Below are positions 21,721-30,676 of a DNA stretch of 64,000 nucleotides, piece after piece. Each line of letters starts with the position of its first letter. Within the stretch, counting starts at the first letter, position 1. The notes below the pieces were generated by a model. The model did no database searches. It worked only from the letters and a program-made list of their open reading frames with translations, and had not been told where the DNA came from. This DNA comes from Georgenia sp. EYE_87 (GTDB lineage: Bacteria; Actinomycetota; Actinomycetes; Actinomycetales; Actinomycetaceae), in assembly GCF_023148685.1 (NCBI RefSeq), contig NZ_JAHXNL010000010.1:62001-126000 (forward strand), in the 5' to 3' direction. A program made the position numbers and the translations under genes.

Positions 21721-24420
21721 TCACCCCGCCGAGGCGCCGAGCAGATGCCTGTCCACGGCGAGCACGTAGACGAACTGCGGCGGGTACTCCTCGAGGCCCT
21801 CCCCGTCGACCTGCGTGACATTCTGGACGAACACGTCGAGCTCTCTTTCAGAGCGCCAGAGATCCAGGTCGTAGCTCGGCTCCCACTCGCCGAGCGAGTC
21901 CTCGGTGAGATCGGCTATCTCCCACTCCTCCGCGTCCCCGTGCCGGGTGGCGAGCGACGCTTTGCTCCCGCGCTCCGCGTCGCGGATCACGAGGTGGATC
22001 GTCGCGTCGTCGCCCACTCCGCTCACGAGGATCTGCGGCCGAGCGATCGGAACAGCCTTAGTGCCGCCGCCACCCAGATGGAACGCGGTGCGTCGGATCC
22101 CCGTGTCGATGACCTCCCAGCCGGACGCGGCGGGCCCTGGCGGATCCGTCGGCTCCCCGGCCTGCTCAGTCGGCTCTGCCGTTGGGGAGGCGGTCGGTTC
22201 TGCTGTTGGGGACGCGGTCGACTCCACCGTCGGAGATTCACTCGGTTCTGCTGCGCGCGAGGCGGTCGGGTCCGCGCTGGGCTCCGGGCTCGGCTCGGCT
22301 TCGAGGAAGTCCGGCCGCACGACGCGGTACTGCACCGGCCCGCTGCCCTCCCGCCAGTATGAGGCGACGTACGGCTTGTCGTCGTCGTCGACGGTCATCG
22401 ACGTCTGATTCATCAAGGAGCTGGCCTGCGGCACCACGGCAGCCACCTCCGCGTTGGTGTAGGTGATGGGTACCGCGTAGCTGCTGCCGTCTGACTTCTC
22501 CCAGGTCCTGCCGGTGGAGTCGACGGATCGGGCATAGAGGACGTTGTGATTCGTCTTCACGTCCGGGGTGTCGCGCCACGTCCAGCTAAGATGGAGCCGG
22601 CCCTTGGAGTCCACGGCCGCCTGCCAGTACGCGGAGCGCTGGTCCTGACCATCGATAAGATTGTCGTGCAGCCGCGCCCAGCGCGCCCGTGAGGTGTCGT
22701 AGCGGTTGAGCACCAGGTTGCCGTTGCCGGAGGCGCCGTCGCGGTACAGGAAGAACAGGTCACCGTCCGGCAGCCGGAAGAACTCTGGGTAGGTCACCAC
22801 TCCTTCGTGGCTCCCTACCATGAGTCGTTCGCGCCCTAGCTCGAGCGAACCGGGCGCCACGGATCGCGCGTAGCGGAGTGGGCTGTTGTGGTGGCTCCAC
22901 GCCACGTGCAGGTAACCCGCGCCGTCGACCGCGATGCTGATTGAGTTGTGCGCGTCCACGACGTTGCCCAGGTACGGCGTCCACTCGTACTCCCAGGCGC
23001 CTTCATCGCGGTCGCGCCGTGCCAGCACCAGCTGCCCCGACGGGTTGTAGTAGGCCGCGAACTGCATCGTCCGCCCGTCGATCTCCGCGGTTGTCAGGGA
23101 GCTCTTCCGGAATGCAGTGGCATTGACGGAGTTGTTCGCCCAACCAGGTGTCAGTCGCGAGAGGGTCGCCGCCTCCTCCACCGCCGTCGTCTCGCCCACG
23201 GCCTGGCTGATGCGGGAGTAGTTTCGATTGCGCCCGTCCCAGTCGCCGACGAGCACGACGTCGTCGGCGCGACCGTAGTTGGTGACCAGGTCTGCGGCCC
23301 CGTCCCGCAGAGAGTCCTTGATGTGGTACTCGTTGCCACGTCGCACCGTGAACGAGTCCCTGCCGTCGCCGTTCCAGTCGCCGACCAGCACGCTGTCGTC
23401 GGGGCGGCCGTAGGTGATGATCTGGTCGGCCCTGCCGCCGGAGATGCTGTTCTTGACGTGGTACTCGGCGCCGCGGCGTACGGCGAGGGTGTCGATGCCG
23501 TCGCCGTTCCAGTCGCCGACCAGCACGCTGTCCTCGGGGCGGCCGTAGGTGATGATCTGGTCGGCCCTGCCGCCGGAGATGCTGTTCTTGACGTGGAACT
23601 CGGCGCCGCGGCGTACGGCGAGCGTGTCGGTACCGTCGCCGTTCCAGTCGCCCACCAGCACGACGTCTGCCGAGCGGCCGTAGGCAATGGTGTCGTGTGC
23701 CTCGCCCGATGAGATCTCGTTCTTGAGGTAGTACGTCGACGCGCGCCGTACCCCGAGGGAGTCCTGACCCCAGTCGCGGCGCACGGTGAGGGTCATCCCT
23801 TCGAACTCCTGGACCCAGCGGTCGCCCTCTACACGCTCTCGGCCCACCGGCGCTCCCAGGGACTCGACGGCGCCACGCGAGTCGTACACCCGGAACATTG
23901 GGTAGATGACCGGGAAGGCGCCGTGCTCCGAGATGTACAGATTGCCGAGTTGGAACTCCTGGTAGGCGACGCCGGAGTCCGTGGTCGTCACTTCTCCGAC
24001 CGGGTAGCCGAGCCTGCCGTGACCGCCGTTCGCGGAAAAGGCCTTGAACATGTTGCCGACCACCGGGTAACGGCCCGCCGGGCTGACGTAGAACCGGCCG
24101 TAGAGGTGATCGCGCGCATAAGCGTTGAGCCCGACCTGGTACTGGCCAGACGTCGCAGGTCCGAGGTCGTGCGTGCCGTTGTTCCAGACCCAGGTCTCGA
24201 GCGGCCCGACCGGCTCCTCCGGCTCCGTCGCCGCGACCGCCGGCGCGGCCGCGATCGCCGAGGCTGCGGCCATCGCCAGCACCGCTGTGCGCCGCCACCG
24301 CCAAGGGGACCCTGGCAGGTCCGGTTTCGCGCCGCCTACGTTCCGATTCACCAGGGAACGGTAACCGACGAAGACTGTCGGCGAGCCCCAATGCTCGGCG
24401 CTTGCTCCACGCACCTGCAC
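21721..24420 (-). CDS. Secreted LGFP + five-blade + BNR_4 multidomain protein
   Basis: About 899 residues; the start is uncertain, because the first ATG (24420) gives a long N-terminal extension before the signal-peptide core RRTAVLAMAAASAIAAAP and no strong ribosome site is seen. After the signal come LGFP-like wall-binding repeats (GHGRLGYPVGEV, SLGAPVGRE), then one degenerate and four clear GDWNGDG blades, then a BNR_4-type region (about 440-650: NSISIAVDGAGYLHVAWSHH). A Pro/Thr/Glu-rich linker and a final beta-rich part follow. BNR_4 domains occur in some polysaccharide lyases and sialidase-like proteins; catalytic activity here is not established. Adjacent blades are nearly identical at DNA level. 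Confidence 0.75.
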   Translation of the reverse strand: MQVRGASAEHWGSPTVFVGYRSLVNRNVGGAKPDLPGSPWRWRRTAVLAMAAASAIAAAPAVAATEPEEPVGPLETWVWNNGTHDLGPATSGQYQVGLNAYARDHLYGRFYVSPAGRYPVVGNMFKAFSANGGHGRLGYPVGEVTTTDSGVAYQEFQLGNLYISEHGAFPVIYPMFRVYDSRGAVESLGAPVGRERVEGDRWVQEFEGMTLTVRRDWGQDSLGVRRASTYYLKNEISSGEAHDTIAYGRSADVVLVGDWNGDGTDTLAVRRGAEFHVKNSISGGRADQIITYGRPEDSVLVGDWNGDGIDTLAVRRGAEYHVKNSISGGRADQIITYGRPDDSVLVGDWNGDGRDSFTVRRGNEYHIKDSLRDGAADLVTNYGRADDVVLVGDWDGRNRNYSRISQAVGETTAVEEAATLSRLTPGWANNSVNATAFRKSSLTTAEIDGRTMQFAAYYNPSGQLVLARRDRDEGAWEYEWTPYLGNVVDAHNSISIAVDGAGYLHVAWSHHNSPLRYARSVAPGSLELGRERLMVGSHEGVVTYPEFFRLPDGDLFFLYRDGASGNGNLVLNRYDTSRARWARLHDNLIDGQDQRSAYWQAAVDSKGRLHLSWTWRDTPDVKTNHNVLYARSVDSTGRTWEKSDGSSYAVPITYTNAEVAAVVPQASSLMNQTSMTVDDDDKPYVASYWREGSGPVQYRVVRPDFLEAEPSPEPSADPTASRAAEPSESPTVESTASPTAEPTASPTAEPTEQAGEPTDPPGPAASGWEVIDTGIRRTAFHLGGGGTKAVPIARPQILVSGVGDDATIHLVIRDAERGSKASLATRHGDAEEWEIADLTEDSLGEWEPSYDLDLWRSERELDVFVQNVTQVDGEGLEEYPPQFVYVLAVDRHLLGASAG
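23363..23632 (-). repeat. Two near-identical 135-bp blade units in tandem
   Basis: The units 23363-23497 and 23498-23632 match at about 130 of 135 positions by direct reading; a third, more diverged copy follows. Each unit encodes one 45-residue GDWNGDG blade of the LGFP/BNR_4 protein. The similarity points to recent duplication or gene conversion. Confidence 0.85.
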
Positions 24421-24532
24421 GGGGTGTGCGAGTGCCGACGCTCGTGCGGCGCGTCTTCACCCGTGTCAGCCCACCGCTGCGTACCTTGAATCCGGACGAC
24501 GACGTTTTTCCGACGCGGCAGATGGGAAATCG

Positions 24533-25750
24533 ATGGCGGGCCTCAGGATCGCAGAAGGGCTGGTTATCGGCATCCTCCTCGCTGGCCTCGTGGTCGGAGG
24601 AAGCCCCTCCGCCACGGCCAAGGGTGGCGAGATCGGCGGGACCGGCCAGCTCTATCTGTTCTCCGACGACTTCGGTACGAGCGCCAGCCGCGAGCTGATC
24701 TACGGCAGATCCTGGGATCGCGTGCTGGTGGGCGACTGGGACGGGGACGGCAGGGACACTCTGGCGGTGCGGCGGGACAGGAGCTACCACATCAAGAACA
24801 GCCTGACCGGTGGTGCAGCGGACCGTGTGGTGGATTACGGCCGCGACGACGACGTGGTGCTGGTCGGTGACTGGGACGGGGACGGCAGGGACACTCTGGC
24901 GGTGCGGCGGGGGAGCCTGTACTTCTTCAAGGACGACCTGTCGGGCGGTACGGCGGACAGGGTGGTGGGCTATGGCCGCGACGACGACGTGGTGCTGGTC
25001 GGTGACTGGGACGGGGACGGCAGGGACACCCTCGCGGTGCGGCGGGGGAGCCTGTACTTCTTCAAGGACGACCTGATTGCCGGTGCAGCCGACCGGGTGG
25101 TGGGTTACGGCCGCCCCGCCGACGTCGTAGTCGTGGGGGACTGGGACGGAAACGACGCCGACAGCCTCGCTGTCCGCCGGGAGAACTACTACTTCGTCGC
25201 GAACGGTTTCGGCGGCGGCGAGGCAGACCTTGTGGTGCCCTACGGCCGGGCGAGTGATGCCGCCCTCGTGGGCGACTGGGACGCCGACGGCACGGACACG
25301 CTGGGCCTGCGCCGCCCGTCGCCCGTTCCGGCCCAGCCCACCAGCCAGCCCCCGGTGCTCGCCTACGGCACGCTCCGCAGCGGCCAGAGTGCCCACTCGG
25401 TGATCGGCCGCACCGTCAAGGAGGCGCTCAGCCGCGCCCCGGGCCTGGACCTGTACATGATCAGCGGGTACAGCTTCCCGTGGGCCGTCCCGAACGCCGT
25501 GAACACCGCAGGTATCGCCGGAGAGCTGTTCTGGTTCCCCTCCTCCACCTACTGGAGCGACATCGCCCGGCTGGACCGGTACGAGCGGTACGACCCCTCG
25601 AGGCCGGCGAGCGACCAGCTCTACACCAGGGAGCGCCGCGCCACGTCGTACGGGGTGGGTGCATGGGTCTACGTCGCGACGCCCCGCTGGGCGAGCATCG
25701 CCCGCGACCGGGGCACCCGGATCCCGTCGGGGGACTACGTCAGATGGTGA
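24533..25750 (+). CDS. Secreted five-blade protein fused to a gamma-glutamylamine-cyclotransferase-like domain
   Basis: 405 residues from ATG 24533. The N-terminal segment (LVIGILLAGLVVGGSPSATA) is a signal peptide. Residues about 35-265 are five GDWDGDG blades, the last ending DTLGLRRPS. A short Pro linker leads to a C-terminal domain (about 273-405) with features of the AIG2/GGACT fold: AYGTLRSGQSAH (Tyr278-Gly-Thr-Leu), GELFWFP, LDRYERYD with Glu351 at the position of the human GGACT catalytic Glu82, LYTRERRA and AWVYVAT. Known relatives are cytosolic and act on gamma-glutamyl amines; a secreted one on a propeller is unusual. A wall or secreted-peptide substrate is only a guess. Confidence 0.85.
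   Translation: MAGLRIAEGLVIGILLAGLVVGGSPSATAKGGEIGGTGQLYLFSDDFGTSASRELIYGRSWDRVLVGDWDGDGRDTLAVRRDRSYHIKNSLTGGAADRVVDYGRDDDVVLVGDWDGDGRDTLAVRRGSLYFFKDDLSGGTADRVVGYGRDDDVVLVGDWDGDGRDTLAVRRGSLYFFKDDLIAGAADRVVGYGRPADVVVVGDWDGNDADSLAVRRENYYFVANGFGGGEADLVVPYGRASDAALVGDWDADGTDTLGLRRPSPVPAQPTSQPPVLAYGTLRSGQSAHSVIGRTVKEALSRAPGLDLYMISGYSFPWAVPNAVNTAGIAGELFWFPSSTYWSDIARLDRYERYDPSRPASDQLYTRERRATSYGVGAWVYVATPRWASIARDRGTRIPSGDYVRW
24841..25075 (+). repeat. Near-identical blade duplication, 135-bp period
   Basis: Bases 24841-24940 and 24976-25075 differ at 2 of 100 positions. They encode consecutive blades of the cyclotransferase-fused protein. The 135-bp period equals 45 codons, the same as in the LGFP/BNR_4 gene. 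Confidence 0.88.
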
Positions 25751-25805
25751 CCGCCGCCACGAGCACGTCCGGCCCGTGCCCGGCGGCCAGGACGAAGGAG
25801 CCCGG

Positions 25806-26471
25806 ATGCGCAGGATGACATTCCCCGCCCTCACCGGCGGTCTGGCACTGGGGATCGGAGCGCTGCTCTCCGCGCAGGCGCCCGGGGCCGGCGACGCCCT
25901 GCCCGCGGAGACATCGACCTCCCCGAACTCCTCGCAGTCCTCCTCCGAGAGCCTCGACGTGGCGACCACCGCCCCGGACGGGGTCGGAGCGGGCCCCGTG
26001 GAGGTGTCGGGACGCGGCCACGTCCTGAAGGACCTCGGCGAGCCCGCCGGGCTGACGAGCACCCGCGGCGACGACGTGATCTTCCAGATCAGCATCGACG
26101 CGGCACGGGTGACGGCCACCTGCCCGGGCCGGGGCGTCGACGTCTCGCCGGCGAACGGGCACTTCCTCGTCCTCGAGGTCACCGCCACGCTGAGCGAGGA
26201 GGCCGCGAACGCCGCCGACCCGGGCCAGGACGTGTACATGCCCCTGGTCGCCGAGACCTTCGACATCATCGGCCCCGGCGGCGCGCCCCAGGAGACCACG
26301 GTCACCGACGCCTCCTGGGCGTGCTTCGAGGGCGACGAGCTCCTCCCGCCGTTCCTCGAGCCTGGCACGACCGTCTCCGGCAAGGTCGTCCTGGACGCCG
26401 CCAACGACAGCGGCCGGGTCGTCTACGCGCCGGACGGCGCGGCGGGGTGGGAGTGGGAGTTCCCGGGATGA
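25806..26471 (+). CDS. Secreted protein of unknown function, DUF4352-like beta domain
   Basis: 221 residues from ATG 25806, with AAGGAG eight bases upstream. The signal peptide runs to about LLSAQAPG; there is no lipobox cysteine. After a Ser/Thr-rich stretch, residues about 90-221 form a beta-rich domain (HFLVLEVTATL ... EGDELLPPFLEPGTTVSGKVVLD) resembling DUF4352/telokin-like immunoglobulin folds. Two cysteines (TCPGRG and WACFEGDE) are shared with the next gene's product. Its stop overlaps the next ATG by 4 bp. The two proteins are clear paralogues. Function unknown. Confidence 0.75.
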   Translation: MRRMTFPALTGGLALGIGALLSAQAPGAGDALPAETSTSPNSSQSSSESLDVATTAPDGVGAGPVEVSGRGHVLKDLGEPAGLTSTRGDDVIFQISIDAARVTATCPGRGVDVSPANGHFLVLEVTATLSEEAANAADPGQDVYMPLVAETFDIIGPGGAPQETTVTDASWACFEGDELLPPFLEPGTTVSGKVVLDAANDSGRVVYAPDGAAGWEWEFPG

Positions 26472-27088
26472 GAGGCGCGCTGCACGTCACCGCACTGGCG
26501 GCGGCCGTGCTGGCCCTGTCGGCCTGCGCGCCGGTGGAGGACGGCAGGGGCCCGGTCCCCCCGGCCGGGAACGCGTCGCCGACGGCGGACGGGGCGCCCG
26601 GCACCGGCCCGGGGCAGGCGTCCGCGGCGTCGGGGCCCGCCAGCCGCGGACATGAGGTCGTCGTGCCCGGGACGACGGTCCGGCACAGCACCGACATCGC
26701 GGGGGCGGAGCTGGAGATGACCGTGGCGGGCGTGGAGGTGCTGGAGAGCTGCCCGGGCCGCGGCCTCGAGGTCGAACCGCGCCTGGGCCAGTTCGTGGTC
26801 CTCGACGTCAGGGCCTCGCTCGTCGGCCCGGACGGGGGAGCGCCCGGTGCCGACGCCTTCGCCGCGCTCACTCCCGACGTCTTCGGCATCGCCGCGCCGG
26901 ACGGGCGCGTCCAGGAGATCGTCGTCACGGAGGGGGCGTGGGGCTGCTACGAGGACGCGGAGCTGCTGCCCCCGTTCGTCGATCCGGGCGAGACGGTCCG
27001 CGGGAAGGTCGTGCTTGACTCCGCCACGGAGCACGGCTGGGTGATCTACGCGCCGGAGCCGACCACAGGCTGGGAGTGGAAGTTCTGA
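26468..27088 (+). CDS. Lipoprotein, paralogue of the preceding secreted protein
   Basis: 206 residues, ATG overlapping the previous stop (ATGA). The N-terminus ends in a lipobox (LALSAC), so it should be a membrane-anchored lipoprotein, followed by a Gly/Pro/Ala-rich linker. The C-terminal domain matches the upstream protein: SCPGRGLEV, QFVVLDVRASL, WGCYEDAELLPPFVDPGETV and a GWEWKF end. One soluble and one membrane-tethered version of the same domain, translated together, suggests a partner pair or recent duplication. No enzymatic motif is visible. Confidence 0.78.
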   Translation: MRGALHVTALAAAVLALSACAPVEDGRGPVPPAGNASPTADGAPGTGPGQASAASGPASRGHEVVVPGTTVRHSTDIAGAELEMTVAGVEVLESCPGRGLEVEPRLGQFVVLDVRASLVGPDGGAPGADAFAALTPDVFGIAAPDGRVQEIVVTEGAWGCYEDAELLPPFVDPGETVRGKVVLDSATEHGWVIYAPEPTTGWEWKF

Positions 27089-27213
27089 AGATCGGAGGAC
27101 AATGCTGGATGGGCGTCGTCTGAAGTCCTCTTCCGGCCCGCCGGCGGCACATGAGGAGGACAATTCCTGGCATCCGGCGGGCTCGGCAGCCGGGTGGCGT
27201 CAAGGGGACGACG

Positions 27214-28818
27214 ATGGTGCAGCGTCGCGGAATCTCGGCTGGTCGGCGTGCGGCGGGGTGGCTGGCTGCCCTGCTCCTGGCCCTCGTCGGCATCACGCCC
27301 CTGCTGCCCGCCGCCCCGGCGTCGGCGGCCACCCTGTACGGCCATGACATCTCCTGGCCGCAGTGCCCGGCACCCGGCGGCTTCGGGCTCCCGATGCCGC
27401 CGGCGTCGAGCCAGTTCGTCATCGTCGGCCTGACGAGGGGGCTCGCGTTCACGGAGAACCCGTGCCTGGCGGACCAGGTGGCGTGGGTGCGCGCGAACAG
27501 CAAGCCCGCGCACGCCTACGCCATGGCCACGTTCCCCACGGCGTCGCAGCTCAGCACCTACCGCAACGCCGGGCCCTGGCACGGCACCACCCGCGCCGCG
27601 CAGCTCAGCAACGTCGGCTACGCCGAGGCGACGGCGGCCGTCGCGTCGCTGAGGAAGGTCACCTGGCGCCCGCCCGTGGTCTGGATCGACGTCGAGCCGC
27701 GCCCGGCGCAGCCCTGGCCGAGCGCGACGGCGCAGCAGCGGCTGGAGAACCGGTACGTGGTCGAGGGCCTCATGCGCGGGCTGCGCGAGGCGGGCTTCTC
27801 CTACGGCCTGTACTCCTACGCCACGGGCTGGCAGGAGATCACCGGCGGCTGGCGGCTCCCCGCCGTCCCCGTCTGGGCCACCGCCGGCCGACTCGACTAT
27901 CCGACCGAGGCGGCGGACCGCTGCACCCAGCCGAGCTTCTCCGGCGGGCGGGTCCACCTCTCGCAGTGGTACGACGACACCCGCGACTACGACCGCACCT
28001 GCGGCACCTACGCCTTCACGCCGCTGCCCGTCCCTCCCGCTTCCATGACCGGCTCGTCCAGCGACCTGGACGGTGACTGGCGCAACGACGTCCTCGCTCG
28101 CTCCGGCGACGGCGGGCTCTGGCTCTACCGCGGCAACGGGACCGGCGGCTGGCTGCCCCGGCAGCAGATCGGCAACGGCTGGAACGGCATGGACGTCATC
28201 GACACCGCCGGCGACTTCAGCGGCGACGGCCGCCCCGACGTCCTCGCCCGCGAGCAGGCCACCGGGTACCTGTGGCTCTACCGGGGCAACGGGACGGGCG
28301 GGTGGCTGCCGCGGGTGCGGGTCGGCACCGGCTGGAACGGCATGAGCGCGATCTTCTCGCCCGGCGACCTCGACGGCGACGCGCGTGTCGACGTCCTGGC
28401 CCGCGTCCGCTCCACCGGCGAGCTGTGGCTCTACCGCGGCAACGGGACCGGCGGCTGGCTGCCCCGGGTGCGCGTCGGCACGGGCTGGAACGGCATGAGC
28501 GCGCTGCTCGGGCCCGGGGACCTCACCGGCGACGGCGCGGCGGACGTGCTGGCCCGCGAGGCCGGCACCGGCCGGCTCGTGCTCTACCCCGGCGACGGCC
28601 GGGGCGGGTGGAGGCCGCGCATCACCTACGGTCCCGGCTGGAACGCGATGAGCGCGCTCGTCGGCCCGGGCGACTTCACCGGCGACCGCGTCCCCGACCT
28701 GCTCGCCCGCGAGGCCGCGACCGGGTACCTGTGGCTCTACCCGGGCAACGGGGCCGGCGGCTGGCAGGCGCGGGTGCGCGTCGGCGTGGGCTGGCAGTCC
28801 ATGACCGCGCTGGCCTGA
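27214..28818 (+). CDS. Secreted GH25-like domain protein with five VCBS-type repeats
   Basis: 534 residues from ATG 27214 (AAGGGGAC upstream); an earlier in-frame ATG at 27151 would put 21 odd residues before the signal peptide. The signal peptide ends at APASAATL. The N-terminal domain (about 35-270) starts LYGHDISWPQCP and contains WIDVEPRP, as in GH25/Rv2525c-like TIM-barrel proteins that act on or bind cell-wall glycans. The C-terminus has five repeats of the GDFSGDGRPDVLAR ... LWLYRGNGTGGWLPRV type, different from the GDWDGDG blades but also five in number. It probably acts on peptidoglycan or a wall polymer; catalysis is inferred. Confidence 0.8.
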   Translation: MVQRRGISAGRRAAGWLAALLLALVGITPLLPAAPASAATLYGHDISWPQCPAPGGFGLPMPPASSQFVIVGLTRGLAFTENPCLADQVAWVRANSKPAHAYAMATFPTASQLSTYRNAGPWHGTTRAAQLSNVGYAEATAAVASLRKVTWRPPVVWIDVEPRPAQPWPSATAQQRLENRYVVEGLMRGLREAGFSYGLYSYATGWQEITGGWRLPAVPVWATAGRLDYPTEAADRCTQPSFSGGRVHLSQWYDDTRDYDRTCGTYAFTPLPVPPASMTGSSSDLDGDWRNDVLARSGDGGLWLYRGNGTGGWLPRQQIGNGWNGMDVIDTAGDFSGDGRPDVLAREQATGYLWLYRGNGTGGWLPRVRVGTGWNGMSAIFSPGDLDGDARVDVLARVRSTGELWLYRGNGTGGWLPRVRVGTGWNGMSALLGPGDLTGDGAADVLAREAGTGRLVLYPGDGRGGWRPRITYGPGWNAMSALVGPGDFTGDRVPDLLAREAATGYLWLYPGNGAGGWQARVRVGVGWQSMTALA

Positions 28819-28831
28819 ACGGCCGGAGCGG

Positions 28832-29602
28832 CTACCAGCGCAGGTCCACCCGCTCGTCGGCGGCGATCCGCTCCAGCGTCGGCTCGTCGGTCCCCGGCTC
28901 GGTCAGCACCAGCGACCCGCCCGACCGCCACACCGCCAGCGCCTGCTCGAGGAGCGCGGCCAGGTCCCGGGGCATCACGAGTGCCCGTACCGGCACGGCG
29001 TCGTCGTCGTCCTCCTCGCCCTCGGGCGGGCGCCCGAGCTCGAGGGTGCCGCGCGCCCAGTCCGCGAGCTCGCCGAAGGTCGCCTCCAGGCCCGCCCCGA
29101 CGAGTGCGACGTCGTCGTCCTCGGGCTCCGAGACGTAGCCGAGCTGGTCGCCGTAGCTCATCAGCTCGGCGGCGGCGTCGATCACCTCGGCCGGCAGCTC
29201 GGGCCCGTCCCAGGACATGGCGAGGGCCGGGAGCGCGACGGCGAGCACCAGGTCCGCATCGTCGACGCCGGGCGCCTCCTCGGGGTTGGTGGTGACGACG
29301 ACGTCGACGTCCTCGACCTCCTCGTCCGGCAGGACCACGCGTGCCCCGGTGGTCCACGCAGCCAGCGCCCAGACCAGCGTGCGCCAGTGGACGGGCAGGT
29401 CCAGGACCACGGTGGTGCCGGGCCCGGCGTCGACCTCCTCCACGAGCAGGTTCGCCGCCTTCGTCACCCAGTTGGCCAGGACGCGCCCCGAGAGCTCGGT
29501 CCGCTCGCCGTCCGAGCCGTACCAGGTCAGCCTGGGTGAGGCGCCGTCGTGGCCGAACGCGTCCAGGAGGCGGCCGGGGAGCGTGTCGGGGTGGGTGGTC
29601 AT
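28832..29602 (-). CDS. TIGR03089 family protein
   Basis: 256 residues. It matches the actinobacterial TIGR03089 family: proteins that look like an N-terminal piece of an AMP-binding enzyme (LTWYGSDGERTELSGRVLANWV, GTTVVLDLPVHWRTLVWALA) but lack the adenylation core and C-terminal domain. The length is normal for the family, so it is not a truncation. Biochemical role unknown. In many actinobacteria it sits close to rhamnose and WhiB2 genes, as here. It converges with the GH25-like gene, 13 bp apart. Confidence 0.85.
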   Translation of the reverse strand: MTTHPDTLPGRLLDAFGHDGASPRLTWYGSDGERTELSGRVLANWVTKAANLLVEEVDAGPGTTVVLDLPVHWRTLVWALAAWTTGARVVLPDEEVEDVDVVVTTNPEEAPGVDDADLVLAVALPALAMSWDGPELPAEVIDAAAELMSYGDQLGYVSEPEDDDVALVGAGLEATFGELADWARGTLELGRPPEGEEDDDDAVPVRALVMPRDLAALLEQALAVWRSGGSLVLTEPGTDEPTLERIAADERVDLRW

Positions 29603-29651
29603 GCCTCTGAGGGTACGGCGCGAACGCGGGTCCGTGCCGTCCGATTCCGGT

Positions 29652-30482
29652 CTACTCGATCGGGTGCCGGTGGTCGCGGACGATCTCCGTGACCTGCGGA
29701 TACTCGGCGTCCCCGGCGAACGCGGCGTAGTGCGGCGCCTCGTACACGGCCGTCGTCAGCTCCGCGCCGTCGAGGTAGCCGCGGAAGCTGCCGCCGGCCT
29801 GGCGCACGAGCAGCGCGCCGGCGGCGATGTCCCACGGGTGGGTGGAGGTGCCGAACGTGCAGTCCGCCCAGCCGGCCGCGACGTGGGCCAGCGCCAGCGC
29901 GCCGGAGCCGCCCCGGCGCACCGAGCGGAACTCGTCCACGAGCCTCGCGAACCGCTCCCCGGCGGCGGGACCGGCGGCGACGTCGCGCGCCGCGGGGTAG
30001 TCGGTCAGCAGGGTGGCGCCGGAGGCGTGCGGCGCCCCGGCGGAGCGCAGCGTCCGGCCGTCCAGCCACGCCCCGGTCAGGTCGGCGGCGAAGAGGTTCT
30101 CCGCGACGGGGTCGTAGATGACCCCGGCCGTCAGCTCGCCGTCGACGGCGGCCGCGATCGAGACGCAGAACTGCGCGATCCCGCGGGCGAAGTTGGCGGT
30201 GCCGTCGATGGGGTCGACCAGCCACAGCACCGACCCGTCGCCCACGCTGCCGCCCTCCTCGCCAAGAATCCGCGAGTCCGGGTGGAGGCGGAGGATCGCG
30301 GCGCGCAGGATCTCCTCGCTGGCCGTGTCGTACCTGGTCACCAGGTCGTGGTGGTCCCGCTTGAACGCCACCTCCACCTGCGCGCGGAACGCCTCGCGGA
30401 GCATGGGCCCGACGGCGGTCGCGGCCTCGGCGGCCACCTCCCGCAGCGCGGTGGAGAGGGCGGTGAGGTCGGTCACGGGCAC
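29652..30482 (-). CDS. Inositol monophosphatase family phosphatase
   Basis: 276 residues from GTG 30482, chosen because GGAGGA lies at ideal spacing; a second GTG two codons on is less well placed. Metal-binding motifs of the family are present: DLVTRYDTASEE, ILGEEGG, WLVDPIDGTANFARG and the C-terminal HPWDIAAGALLVRQAGG. Family members dephosphorylate inositol phosphate, histidinol phosphate or fructose-1,6-bisphosphate; the substrate here cannot be decided. It is divergent from whiB across a 260-bp gap. Confidence 0.88.
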   Translation of the reverse strand: MPVTDLTALSTALREVAAEAATAVGPMLREAFRAQVEVAFKRDHHDLVTRYDTASEEILRAAILRLHPDSRILGEEGGSVGDGSVLWLVDPIDGTANFARGIAQFCVSIAAAVDGELTAGVIYDPVAENLFAADLTGAWLDGRTLRSAGAPHASGATLLTDYPAARDVAAGPAAGERFARLVDEFRSVRRGGSGALALAHVAAGWADCTFGTSTHPWDIAAGALLVRQAGGSFRGYLDGAELTTAVYEAPHYAAFAGDAEYPQVTEIVRDHRHPIE

Positions 30483-30676
30483 GGCTGTCCTCCATCGTCG
30501 GTGTGCGGCCATCCTGCCAGGGCCCCGACGGCGGGGCAGGGGCCCGCCGGGAGCCGCCGGGCGGTGCGGCTCTGGCAAGATTGCGGATCTGGTCACCGCC
30601 GTTCCCGACACGCCGGGCGACACGCCGCAGAGCGTCCTCGAGGGCGATTTTCCGCCCCATATAGCACCCATACCGC

